Shown: piece after piece, positions 1-10,487 of the stretch
How positions within the stretch are numbered: the stretch's first letter is position 1
Layout of the letters: every line of letters starts with the position of its first letter
DNA from: Petunia secreta
Lineage: Eukaryota > Streptophyta > Magnoliopsida > Solanales > Solanaceae
Assembly: GCA_029990175.1 (NCBI GenBank)
Contig: JARKIP010000006.1
Coordinates: forward strand, 1,674,001 to 1,738,000
Length of the DNA stretch: 64,000 bases
Direction of reading: 5' to 3'
Translations under genes and position numbers: made by a program
Notes under the pieces: model-generated
What the model saw: only the letters and a program-made list of their open reading frames with translations
Database searches by the model: none
Told to the model about the DNA's origin: nothing

Positions 1-1029
1 GTTCTTTTTAATAAATCTCTTTTATTTGGAATTGGATATCGTATCCATCTTAATACTTTGTTTAAAGGTTTATAATTTATAACTAATCTTGGAGCTCCTC
101 TTTCTCGTTCAGCATTGTTATTAACATAAAATGCGGAACAACTCCAAGGTGACTTAGAGGGACGAATTATTTTCTTTTCTAATAATTCATTAATTTCCTT
201 TTTACAATATTCCATTAATTCTTGGTTCATTTGAATTGGTCTAGCCTTAGTGGGGATAGATCCATCTTCAAATCCTTCTATGTATGGTAATCGTACTATA
301 TGCCTTTTTCTTTCCCAAAAGGCATTAGGTAGATCTGAACAAACTTCAGATTCTATTTCTTTTTGGGCTTGTAGTATTTTATCTTGAATTAATTTATCTT
401 TAAGCTGGTCCTCTATTTTAACAATTTTAATTTCATCTTTTATGTAGTTTATTTGATTTTTTATCATTTGTATTTTATAGATACTTCTTTCTTTTAGAGT
501 ATCTATTTCTCTTTGTTTTGGACCATTTAGGAAATAAAATATTATTTCTTTGCCAAGATTATTGGTAGTAATACCTGTTGTATTCACTGTAAAAGGAGAT
601 ATCTGAGTTAAAAAGGGAGTTCCTAATATGACTTCTTCATTTAATTCTTTTATTAGAATAAATGTATTTTTAAAGCATATGTTATTATTACATATATGTG
701 CATTAGATAATTTATATTTTATTTTAAGTTTTTCTCCTGATGCAGAGAATAATTTTGCTGATGTTTTATCACAATATTTTGTTGGAATCAATCCTTCTAC
801 TATACAATTTTGGTCAGCACCAGAGTCTAGTAAAGCTACTGTCTGGATACTGTATTCACTATTTATGACTAATTTTATTGGTACATACCATTTTTGAGAC
901 TTAATTTTAGAGATAGCCAAGACTTCTAATTCGTCGTCTTGTGCTTCTACTTGTTTAGTATTTGAACTTTCTCCTATTATTTTAGAATTTAACTCCTTTT
1001 GAGTTTCTTGAATTAATTCTAGAGCAAGG
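1..1029 (-). pseudogene. EPRV copy F: inverted fragment of polyprotein (protease to N-terminal RT)
   Basis: On the minus strand this is the reverse complement of the polyprotein segment seen at about 3710-4729 in copy A. It covers the stretch just before the protease, the protease with its DSG site, and the linker into the reverse transcriptase. The segment is open in its coding frame but is cut at both ends. Sequence state is mixed: it agrees with copy C at some variable sites and with A/E at others, so it is a separate copy and not a simple foldback of A. At 1026-1029 it meets copy A head to head through a shared AAGG. A short plus-strand reading frame at 628-897 is only its shadow. Confidence 0.92.
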
Positions 1030-1036
1030 AGTTACA

Positions 1037-4000
1037 ATGTTAATGGAAACAAATATTAGACATCATAATATATTTGTCCCAAGATTACTTAAATGGGATG
1101 AAGTCTTATCAAAAGATGAATGGCACTTTGATTCCATCACGGAACCAAAAGTGGAAGATGAATCTATACAAATAGAACAAGTTATACAACATACAGATGG
1201 ATCAATAGATTTAAAATTCCTAAAATCTAGATCCTTTAACGCTACATCTTCATCTTCCAGAATGTCCTTTTCAAGGCCATCTACTTCTTGTCCCCTGGAG
1301 GAAGAAGACATAATAAGCAAAAATTTAAAAGGTGTTAACTTTAGTAAAAGAATTCCACAACCAGAATACAAACCTGTCATAATCAATCAACCATCAAGCC
1401 CAACCTTTAGTGAAATAAATGATTCCTTAGGAATGATAACGTTAGAAGAGCCATTTGAACCAGATATAAAATATCTCCAACAACTCTGGGTAAAACCAGA
1501 GAATAATATTAAAAGAGAATGGTATAGAAACAATTACACTTTAGAACAGAGGAAATCATTTAGAGATAAATGGATGAAAGATATGAAAAAATGGAAGTGT
1601 AGTTTAGAATTTTTTAAATGGTTTGAATATACAGGAAAATTAGCTAACTGTGAATCTTTAAATATGGTTGTTAAAAAATGGTATACGAAAAGTAATAAAA
1701 TAATAGAATCTACCATTCCCCCATTAGAAGAAATAAATATACCAGTAGGTGATAAAGTAGTAATAGGAAATCCTTTTAAAAGAACATCAATAGATGCCCA
1801 AGGAGAACCTAAAAACAAAGACATTAATAAATTAATAGAACAAAGTAATTATACAAATCAAATACTACATGTTATAGCCAATCAGGTAGAAGAAGCAAGA
1901 AGCAAGTCTTCTTTTAAACCATTCCCAGAGAAAAGAATAAAATTTGAAGATAATATTGAAAAAAATCCAATTTTCAGGCTACCTAGTATGTCAAAAGATA
2001 AATTCCCTAGTCTTCCTAAAGGAGGATTGGAAATAAAAGGTGATGTTCTAGATGAAATCACTAAAAGGTTAAAATCATCTTTAACGATAAATACAATTCC
2101 AAATGAAAAAGAAAATTCGGTAAAAACCTTATCTGAATTAAATAATCAATTAAATAAATTAGGATCTAATTATCATCATAAGAAAAATTATTATAAAAAA
2201 CCCACATTTCCTGATATACAGTATGAAGAAGAACATCTAGTATCATTCAGTTCTCACTCAGGTGATGCTATAACTGAATGGAATATAGATGGACAAGCAG
2301 AACATCAAATACTTAATAGATTACATGAAATGGGAATAGCAGCAACGGCCTATAAGATAAAAGGTAATACAGATAAGCAAGCAGCGACCCTGCTTTCTTA
2401 CGGATTTACAGGAATGTTAAAAAATTGGTGGGACAACTATCTGTCAGATAAAGATAGAGAAACTGTCCTTAATGCTACTACAATCATAAAAATAGTTAAA
2501 CAAGAAGGTAGTAGTACTAATCAAATAATAGAAGAACAAGTACGTGAAGATGCCATAAACACTTTATTATATGCCATAATTAAACACTTTATTGGAGAAC
2601 CAAAAGTATTTAAAGATAGAAGCTTAGAAATATTATCTAATTTATCATGTCCAAAATTACATGACTTTAAATGGTATAAAGACATATTTTTAAATAAAGT
2701 AATGATTAGAGAAGATTGTAATCATAGTTATTGGAAAGAAAAATTTATAAGTGGACTACCACATTTATTTGCAGATAAAGTTAGACAAAAAATAAAAGAT
2801 AGATTTAACGGTGAAATACCTTATGACGGATTAACCTATGGTGATATAGTAAGCTTTATTAACATAACAGCTTTAGAACTATGTACTGATATGAAATTAA
2901 AAAATCAGTTAAAAAGAGATTATAAAATCACTAAGAAAGAATTAGGAAATTTCTGTAGTGATTTTGGTTATACTAAGATAACTGCCCCGTCTACCGAGGC
3001 AACAAAAAGATCCAAAAGGATAAATAGAAAAGACAAAAGTAGCAATAGTAATTATAAAAGAAAATCTTCCAAAAGATATAAGAAGAAAAATCCAAAAAAT
3101 GCAAGTCAAAATAAGCAACCTTCTTTTAAAGAAAGATGTTATAATTGTGGAAAACAAGGCCATAAAGCAAATGATTGTAGAGTCAAGACAAAGAAGAAAA
3201 ATAAGATTAATAGTTTAGAATTAGATGAAGACATTAAGAATAAAATATATGCTATACTAGACGAAAATGATAATAGTGAAGAAGAAAGTTCATCCACGGA
3301 TAGCATAAGTGATGATGAACAAATTAATATAGCATATGAGTCTAGTGATAGTTACACTTCCGAATCAGAGTGTGATTGTCCTAGAGGATTATGTACCTGC
3401 GGGACAGGTTCAATAAAAGTCATATCAAATGAAAATAAAGAATTCTTCTTTGATCTAATAGATCAAATAAAGGATGAAGAAATTAAAAGAGAATATCTTT
3501 TAAAATTAAAAGATATAGTCTTAAGTAGAGAATCAAATAAACCTAACATATCCAATCCTTTTAGTATGAAAAATATTCTACAAAAATTTGATAAAAAAGA
3601 AGAAAAAATATCTATATCAGATCTTTATGCAGAATTAGCAACATTAAAACAAGAAGTTAACATTTTAAAACAAAAAGTTAATAAAATAGAGGAAGAAAAC
3701 CTTGCTCTAGAATTAATTCAAGAAACTCAAAAGGAGTTAAATTCTAAAATAATAGGAGAAAGTTCAAATACTAAACAAGTAGAAGCACAAGACGACGAAT
3801 TAGGAGTCTTGGCTATCTCTAAAATTAAGTCTCAAAAATGGTATGTACCAATAAAATTAGTCATAAATAGTGAATACAGTATCCAGACAGTAGCTTTACT
3901 AGACTCTGGTGCTGACCAAAATTGTATAGTAGAAGGATTGATTCCAACAAAATATTGTGATAAAACATCAGCAAAATTATTCTCTGCATCAGGAGAAAAA

Positions 4001-5821
4001 CTTAAAATAAAATATAAATTATCTAATGCACATATATGTAATAATAACATATGCTTTAAAAATACATTTATTCTAATAAAAGAATTGAACGAAGAAGTCA
4101 TATTAGGAACTCCCTTTTTAACTCAGATATCTCCTTTTACAGTAAATACAACAGGTATTACTACCAATAATCTTGGTAAAGAAATAATATTTTATTTCCT
4201 AAATGGTCCAAAACAAAAAGAAATAGATACTCTAAAAGAAAGAAGTATCTATAAAATACAAATGATAAAAAATCAAATAAACTACATAAAAGATGAAATT
4301 AAAATTGTTAAAATAGAAGACCAGCTTAAAGATAAATTAATTCAAGATAAAATACTACAAGCCCAAAAAGAAATAGAATCTGAAGTTTGTTCAGATCTAC
4401 CTAATGCCTTTTGGGAAAGAAAAAGGCATATAGTACGATTACCATATATAGAAGGATTTGAAGATGGATCTATCCCCACTAAGGCTAGACCAATTCAAAT
4501 GAACCAAGAATTAATGGAATATTGTAAAAAGGAAATTAATGAATTATTAGAAAAGAAAATAATTCGTCCCTCTAAGTCACCTTGGAGTTGTTCCGCATTT
4601 TATGTTAATAACAATGTTGAACGAGAAAGAGGAGCTCCAAGATTAGTTATAAATTATAAACCTTTAAACAAAGTATTAAGATGGATACGATATCCAATTC
4701 CAAATAAAAGAGATTTATTAAAGAGAACGTATAAGGCTAAAATATATAGTAAATTTGATATGAAATCAGTATTTTGGCAAATCCAAATAGATGAAAGAGA
4801 TAAGTATAAAACAGCATTTAATGTGCCCTTTGGCCAATATGAATGGAATGTTATGCCCTTTGGGTTAAAGAATGCCCCATCAGAATTTCAAAATATAATG
4901 AATAATATATTTAATCCATATAGTTCATTCTCAATAGTTTATATTGATGACGTATTAATATTTTCAGAAAATATAGATCAACATTTTAAGCATTTAAAGA
5001 TATTTCTTAATATTATTAAGAAAAATGGGCTGGTAGTGAGTGCCAAAAAGATCAAACTATTTCAAACCTCTATCAGATTTTTAGGACATGACTTATCTCA
5101 AGGCATGTATAAACCAATTTATAGAGCCATAGAATTCTCTACAAAATTTCCAGATGTTTTAACAGATAAAACTCAGTTACAAAGGTTTTTAGGAAGCCTC
5201 AACTATGTCTCAGATTTTATTCCAAATCTTAGACAAATATGTGAACCCCTTTATCAGCGTCTTAGGAAAAATCCAATTCCTTGGAGCCAAGAACAAACAC
5301 AAACAGTCCAAAAGGTCAAAAGTATTGTTCAAAAACTTCCATGTCTAGGCATACCACATCCGGATGCCTTTATGATTGTTGAAACCGATGCCTCTGAAAT
5401 AGGTTTCGGAGGAATTCTTAAACAGCGTCTCTCTCCAAAAGAGTCTGAACAATTAGTCCGATACTGCTCTGGCATATGGAACGGAACTCAAAAAAATTAT
5501 AGTACTATAAAAAAAGAAATTTTATCAATAGTTTTATGTATAACTAAATTTCAAGATGATCTAATAAACAAAGAATTTCTTTTAAGAGTTGACTGTAAAG
5601 CAGCAAAAGATGTTTTGCAAAAAGATGTTAAAAATTTAGTTTCAAAACAAATATTTGCCAGATGGCAAGCTTTATTATCTAGCTTTGATTTTCAAATAGA
5701 ATTTATTAAAGGAGAAGACAATAGTCTTCCAGATTTTTTAACCAGAGAATTCTTACAGAAAAATCATGCGGCCCTTATTTCCAGTAAGGCCCCCAAGGCA
5801 ATTCATGGAGCAGCACCATAA
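1037..5821 (+). pseudogene. EPRV copy A: 5'-truncated polyprotein (CP region, zinc knuckle, PR, RT, RNase H)
   Basis: An open frame of 1594 codons that starts at an internal Met. The movement-protein part present in copies C, D and E is missing. Visible in order: coat-protein region with Lys-rich and acidic stretches; CCHC zinc knuckle at codons 701-714 (C-X2-C-X4-H-X4-C); retroviral aspartic protease with LLDSGAD around codon 956; reverse transcriptase with YIDD at codons 1302-1305; RNase H with ETDAS at codons 1449-1453. The last 56 bases overlap the next ORF. One odd site: the RT motif DMKSGF of copies C and E reads DMKSVF here (codon 4769-4771), a Gly-to-Val change at a position normally conserved in plant RTs and probably damaging. 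In a virus the product would form capsid and replicate by reverse transcription. Here it is an integrated relic lacking its own start and promoter. Confidence 0.92.
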
Positions 5822-6959
5822 CCAGAACCCACACATAAACAGATATACAGCCCTAGCAGAATTTCCTCAATTACCTCCTCCAACCCCGGTAAAGAAGGAA
5901 ACAATATCCGGAACTTCAAAACAGTCATTAAATAGTTATGCCAGGAGAAGTATAAACAGTTATTCTGAGGCAGTACAACCTCCTATCAAACATGAACAAG
6001 CAGCAAGCTCTTCAACAGCAAAACCTCAGAAATTCGATTGGATAAATAGTCAACAGATACCAGTTATTGCCATTGAAAGAAAGTTCGTTGAAAAACGAAT
6101 TACAGAAATTATCAAGACCTGCTACTCAGACAGGAATTACATAGAAACCGATAACCCTTATAAAACAAGAGAGTTTTATGAGGCCATATTAATAGCAACA
6201 AATTCAATAGAAATCGAGAATGAATTAGCAGACAAAAATGATCCGAGGAGTATTCGATACTCCAAGTTTACTATAAAAAAGATTTTAAGCCCTGCGGACT
6301 GGCCAGTAGATCATCTACACACGCCAATCCAATTCCCATTACCAGTTGATTTTAAAATATCAAGTTACAATTTTTATGACTATAAAAACGCATGGATTAA
6401 CTTTATATATTTAAGACCTGGCAGCCATTCATGGTTTGTCAAGTTCTGTGAACAGATTTCAACAAATCCCATTCCCAGATGGTTCTATGAATGGTGGAGT
6501 ATATTCGGAGCAGATGAAAGAGTATTATCACCTTCTTTCAAACAGCTACGCACAAATTATCAAAAAGAAAATGAAGAATTAGCGGCATTACCAGAATATA
6601 TACAATTATGTAAATTCTTTGTGGCAAAAAGAGTGTCCTACATTATCAGTTGGGAGTTTAACATTGAAGTACTATACAAGGTCAGATACCTTGTTAAGAC
6701 TATTAAAATCAAGGGATGGACCCCTAAAAATAAACAGGTACAAAGTCAGATAAAGACCGAATCGGCTAACAGATTATCCAAAGAAGCATTGAAAAGGAAA
6801 CTTCAACAGGCCTTGGCGAATTTAGACCAAGCAAACGGCAATGAAATAGCTCAAATTACTGAATTATTGGATACTGCATCATCAACAGCATCAGCAGAAG
6901 ATAATGGAGATATGGAGGACCCACACGGGATTGCTCAAGCGTATCTCACGGAATTTTAA
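5766..6959 (+). CDS. EPRV copy A: transactivator/inclusion-body-like protein
   Basis: A 397-codon open frame overlapping the end of the polyprotein in another frame. The alternative Met at 5805 (MEQHHNQ) also lies inside the overlap. The N-terminus is Pro/Gln-rich and looks disordered (about residues 1-90). The middle holds a conserved core with W-F-V-K-F-C, P-R-W-F-Y-E-W-W and K-R-V-S-Y-I-I-S-W motifs (about residues 215-310). The C-terminus is Ala/Gln-rich with predicted helices and an acidic tail. By position and core motifs it corresponds to the caulimovirid ORF coding the translation transactivator/viroplasm protein, which lets ribosomes reinitiate on polycistronic viral RNA. The frame is uninterrupted. 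Whether it is ever expressed from this truncated copy cannot be told. The near-identical frame at 15837-17030 supports it being real. Confidence 0.85.
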   Translation: MRPLFPVRPPRQFMEQHHNQNPHINRYTALAEFPQLPPPTPVKKETISGTSKQSLNSYARRSINSYSEAVQPPIKHEQAASSSTAKPQKFDWINSQQIPVIAIERKFVEKRITEIIKTCYSDRNYIETDNPYKTREFYEAILIATNSIEIENELADKNDPRSIRYSKFTIKKILSPADWPVDHLHTPIQFPLPVDFKISSYNFYDYKNAWINFIYLRPGSHSWFVKFCEQISTNPIPRWFYEWWSIFGADERVLSPSFKQLRTNYQKENEELAALPEYIQLCKFFVAKRVSYIISWEFNIEVLYKVRYLVKTIKIKGWTPKNKQVQSQIKTESANRLSKEALKRKLQQALANLDQANGNEIAQITELLDTASSTASAEDNGDMEDPHGIAQAYLTEF

Positions 6960-7303
6960 AGAAGACGACAAATAGATCTTACTTTACTTTTGTGAAGATA
7001 AGATTCCTGACAGGAACCCATTATCAGCAATAATGTAAATCTTATCTTACTTTATAAAAGATAAAGATTCCCCGTTAATAGCTCTCCACCTGTAAAGGAG
7101 AATAGTATTATTAGCAGCTATAAATAGGAATAGAAATCAGAAGTAAGGCATCACTCGAAAAATCCCCTTCGAAATATTGCCTTCTCTCTCTCTGTATTAC
7201 TCTCTGTAAACAAATGTTCTTTGAAGTCCAATAAACAGTTCTGATTTTAATAGTAAGTCTTCTGTTCAATTAAATATTTTCAATATTTATTTTAATTATT
7301 AGA
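6960..7303 (+). promoter_or_regulatory. EPRV copy A intergenic region: pregenomic RNA promoter and poly(A) signal
   Basis: Follows the transactivator stop. TATAAATA lies at 7119-7126 and an AATAAA lies at 7230-7235. A poly(A) signal about 110 bases after the TATA box is the usual caulimovirid arrangement, giving a terminally redundant RNA. CT-rich runs (about 7185-7205) follow the likely start site. The region is cut at about 7303 and fused directly to the coat-protein region of copy B. No primer-binding site complementary to initiator tRNA-Met is present in what remains. Confidence 0.75.
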
Positions 7304-10108
7304 TCTAGATCCTTTAACGCTACATCTTCATCTTCCAGAATGTCCTTTTCAAGGCCATCTACTTCTTGTCCCCTGGAGGAAGAAGACATAATAAGCAAAA
7401 ATTTAAAGGGTGTTAACTTTAGTAAAAGAATTCCACAACCAGAATACAAACCTGTCATAATCAATCAACCATCAAGCCCAACCTTTAGTGAAATAAATGA
7501 TTCCTTAGGAATGATAACGTTAGAGGAACCATTTGAACCAGATATAAAATATCTCCAACAACTCTGGGTAAAACCAGAGAATAATATTAAAAGAGAATGG
7601 TATAGAAACAATTACACTTTAGAACAGAGGAAATCATTTAGAGATAAATGGATGAAAGATATGAAAAAATGGAAGTGTAGTTTAGAATTTTTTAAATGGT
7701 TTGAATATACAGGAAAATTAGCTAACTGTGAATCTTTAAATATGGTAGTTAAAAAATGGTATACGAAAAGTAATAAAATAATAGAATCTACCATTCCCCC
7801 ATTAGAAGAAATAAATATACCAGTAGGTGATAAAGTAGTAATAGGAAATCCTTTTAAAAGAACATCAATAGATGCCCAAGGAGAACCTAAAAACAAAGAT
7901 ATTAATAAATTAATAGAACAAAGTAATTATACAAATCAAATACTACATGTCATAGCCAATCAAGTAGAAGAAGCAAGAAGCAAGTCTTCTTTTAAACCAT
8001 TCCCAGAGAAAAGAATAAAATTTGAAGATAATATTGAAGAAAATTCAATTTTCAGGCTACCTAGTATGTCAAAAGATAAATTCCCTAGTCTTCCTAAAGG
8101 TGGATTAGAAATAAAAGGTGATGTTCTAGATGAAATTACTAAAAGGTTAAAATCATCTTTAACGATAAATACAATTCCAAAAGAAAAAGAAAATTCGGTA
8201 AAAACCTTATCTGAATTAAATAATCAATTAAATAAATTAGGATCTAATTATCATCATAAGAAAAATTATTATAAAAAACCCACATTTCCTGATACACAAT
8301 ATGAAGAAGAACATCTAGTATCATTCAGTTCTCACTCAGGTGATGCTATAACTGAATGGAATATAGATGGACAAGCAGAACATCAAATACTTAATAGATT
8401 ACATGAAATGGGAATAGCAGCAACGGCCTATAAAATAAAAGGTAATACAGATAAGCAAGCAGCGACCCTGCTTTCTTACGGATTTACAGGAATGTTAAAA
8501 AATTGGTGGGACAACTATCTGTCAGATAAAGATAGAGAAACTGTCCTTAATGCTACTACAATCATAAAAATAGTTAAACAAGAAGGTAGTAGTACTAATC
8601 AAATAATAGAAGAACAAGTACGTGAAGATGCCATAAACACTTTATTATATGCCATAATTAAACACTTTATTGGAGAACCAAAAGTATTTAAAGATAGAAG
8701 CTTAGAAATATTATCTAATTTATCATGTCCAAAATTACATGACTTTAAATGGTATAAAGACATATTTTTAAATAAAGTAATGATTAGAGAAGATTGTAAT
8801 CATAGTTATTGGAAAGAAAAATTTATAAGTGGACTACCACATTTATTTGCAGATAAAGTTAGATAAAAAATAAAAGATAGATTTAACGGTGAAATACCTT
8901 ATGACGGATTAACCTATGGTGATATAGTAAGCTTTATTAACATAACAGCTTTAGAACTATGTACTGATATGAAATTAAAAAATCAGTTAAAAAGAGATTA
9001 TAAAATCACTAAGAAAGAATTAGGAAATTTCTGTAGTGATTTTGGTTATACTAAGATAACTGCCCCGTCTACCGAGGCAACAAAAAGATCCAAAAGGATA
9101 AATAGAAAAGACAAAAGTAGCAATAGTAATTATAAAAGAAAATCTTCCAAAAGATATAAGAAGAAAAATCCAAAAAATGCAAGTCAAAATAAGCAACCTT
9201 CTTTTAAAGAAAGATGTTATAATTGTGGAAAACAAGGCCATAAAGCAAATGATTGTAGAGTCAAGACAAAGAAGAAAAATAAGATTAATAGTTTAGAATT
9301 AGATGAAGACATTAAGAATAAAATATATGCTATACTAGACGAAAATGATAATAGTGAAGAAGAAAGTTCATCCACGGATAGCATAAGTGATGATGAACAA
9401 ATTAATATAGCATATGAGTCTAGTGATAGTTACACTTCCGAATCAGAGTGTGATTGTCCTAGAGGATTATGTACCTGCGGGACAGGTTCAATAAAAGTCA
9501 TATCAAATGAAAATAAAGAATTCTTCTTTGATCTAATAGATCAAATAAAGGATGAAGAAATTAAAAGAGAATATCTTTTAAAATTAAAAGATATAGTCTT
9601 AAGTAGAGAATCAAATAAACCTAACATATCCAATCCTTTTAGTATGAAAAATATTCTACAAAAATTTGATAAAAAAGAAGAAAAAATATCTATATCAGAT
9701 CTTTATGCAGAATTAGCAACATTAAAACAAGAAGTTAACATTTTAAAACAAAAAGTTAATAAAATAGAGGAAGAAAACCTTGCTCTAGAATTAATTCAAG
9801 AAACTCAAAAGGAGTTAAATTCTAAAATAATAGGAGAAAGTTCAAATACTAAACAAGTAGAAGCACAAGACGACGAATTAGGAGTCTTGGCTATCTCTAA
9901 AATTAAGTCTCAAAAATGGTATGTACCAATAAAATTAGTCATAAATAGTGAATACAGTATCCAGACAGTAGCTTTACTAGACTCTGGTGCTGACCAAAAT
10001 TGTATAGTAGAAGGATTGATTCCAACAAAATATTGTGATAAAACATCAGCAAAATTATTCTCTGCATCAGGAGAAAAACTTAAAATAAAATATAAATTAT
10101 CTAATGCA
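7304..10108 (+). pseudogene. EPRV copy B: internal polyprotein fragment (CP region to protease)
   Basis: Begins inside the coat-protein region (first Met at 7340) and ends inside the protease, shortly after its DSG motif. One in-frame nonsense codon is seen at 8864-8866, where the other copies have a Gln codon. The frame then continues in register, with an open stretch from 8969 that includes the zinc knuckle. The left edge is fused to the intergenic region of copy A, the right edge at 10107-10108 to intergenic sequence belonging to copy C. In the CP region it shares substitutions with D and E (for example codons around 7526) but keeps the 36-base segment that D and E lack. In the region around 9667 it matches copy A. 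No RT, RNase H or transactivator remains. Confidence 0.92.
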
Positions 10109-10271
10109 TAAATATGTTTTCCGCAAAGTTCTATTGCCCTTATGGTATAACATCTTTCTTTAAAAGAAGGTTGCTTATTTTGACTTGCATTTTTTGGATT
10201 CTGCTATATTATAAACTTTGGAGAAGAGATTTCCTTAATAGAAATAAAAATATAATATTTTAAAAATAAAT
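10108..10271 (+). other. Chimeric EPRV leader with inverted zinc-knuckle filler
   Basis: Three viral pieces are stitched here. About 10108-10144 is intergenic sequence also found at about 17404-17441. Positions 10146-10200 are a 55-base reverse complement of the zinc-knuckle coding region (copy A 3089-3143). Positions 10201-10271 match the leader upstream of ORF1 in copy E (about 19787-19856). No gene lies here. No tRNA-Met primer site was found. Confidence 0.85.
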
Positions 10272-10427
10272 ATGGATCCAGGTTATCTAGAACTCTGGAT
10301 AAATATTGATAAAGAAATTAATGACCATGAAAAGCTTTTAAAAGATAATCTACATAGATATCTCTTAACAGGAAATATTGATTTTCTACATTATATGCAA
10401 ATAATATTTCAGAAATACTTAGGTTAA
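10272..10427 (+). pseudogene. EPRV copy C ORF1, frameshifted
   Basis: Starts with the same Met-Asp-Pro-Gly as the intact 71-codon ORF1 of copies D and E. One A is missing in a short A-run at about 10397-10401, so the frame shifts and stops at 10425-10427 after 51 codons. The remaining ORF1 sequence continues in another frame to the usual ORF1/polyprotein boundary. Function of the small first ORF is unknown to me; it is rich in Asp, Leu and Tyr, with no recognised motif. Confidence 0.85.
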
Positions 10428-10487
10428 AACCTATAGCTGAAAGTTATTATAGAAAAGCTTGTGACGGTCCAGGAGTTCATTATTAAA

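Noticed and set aside
628..897. 89-codon plus-strand frame, recurring on the minus strand at 3832-4101 and 23454-23723
   Set aside because: It is the antisense of the EPRV protease region; its recurrence follows from the inverted copy F.
10461..10487. Upstream GTG start for the EPRV polyprotein of copy C (also 17674 and 20047)
   Set aside because: It overlaps ORF1 and is a non-AUG start; the ATG two bases after the ORF1 stop is the expected start.
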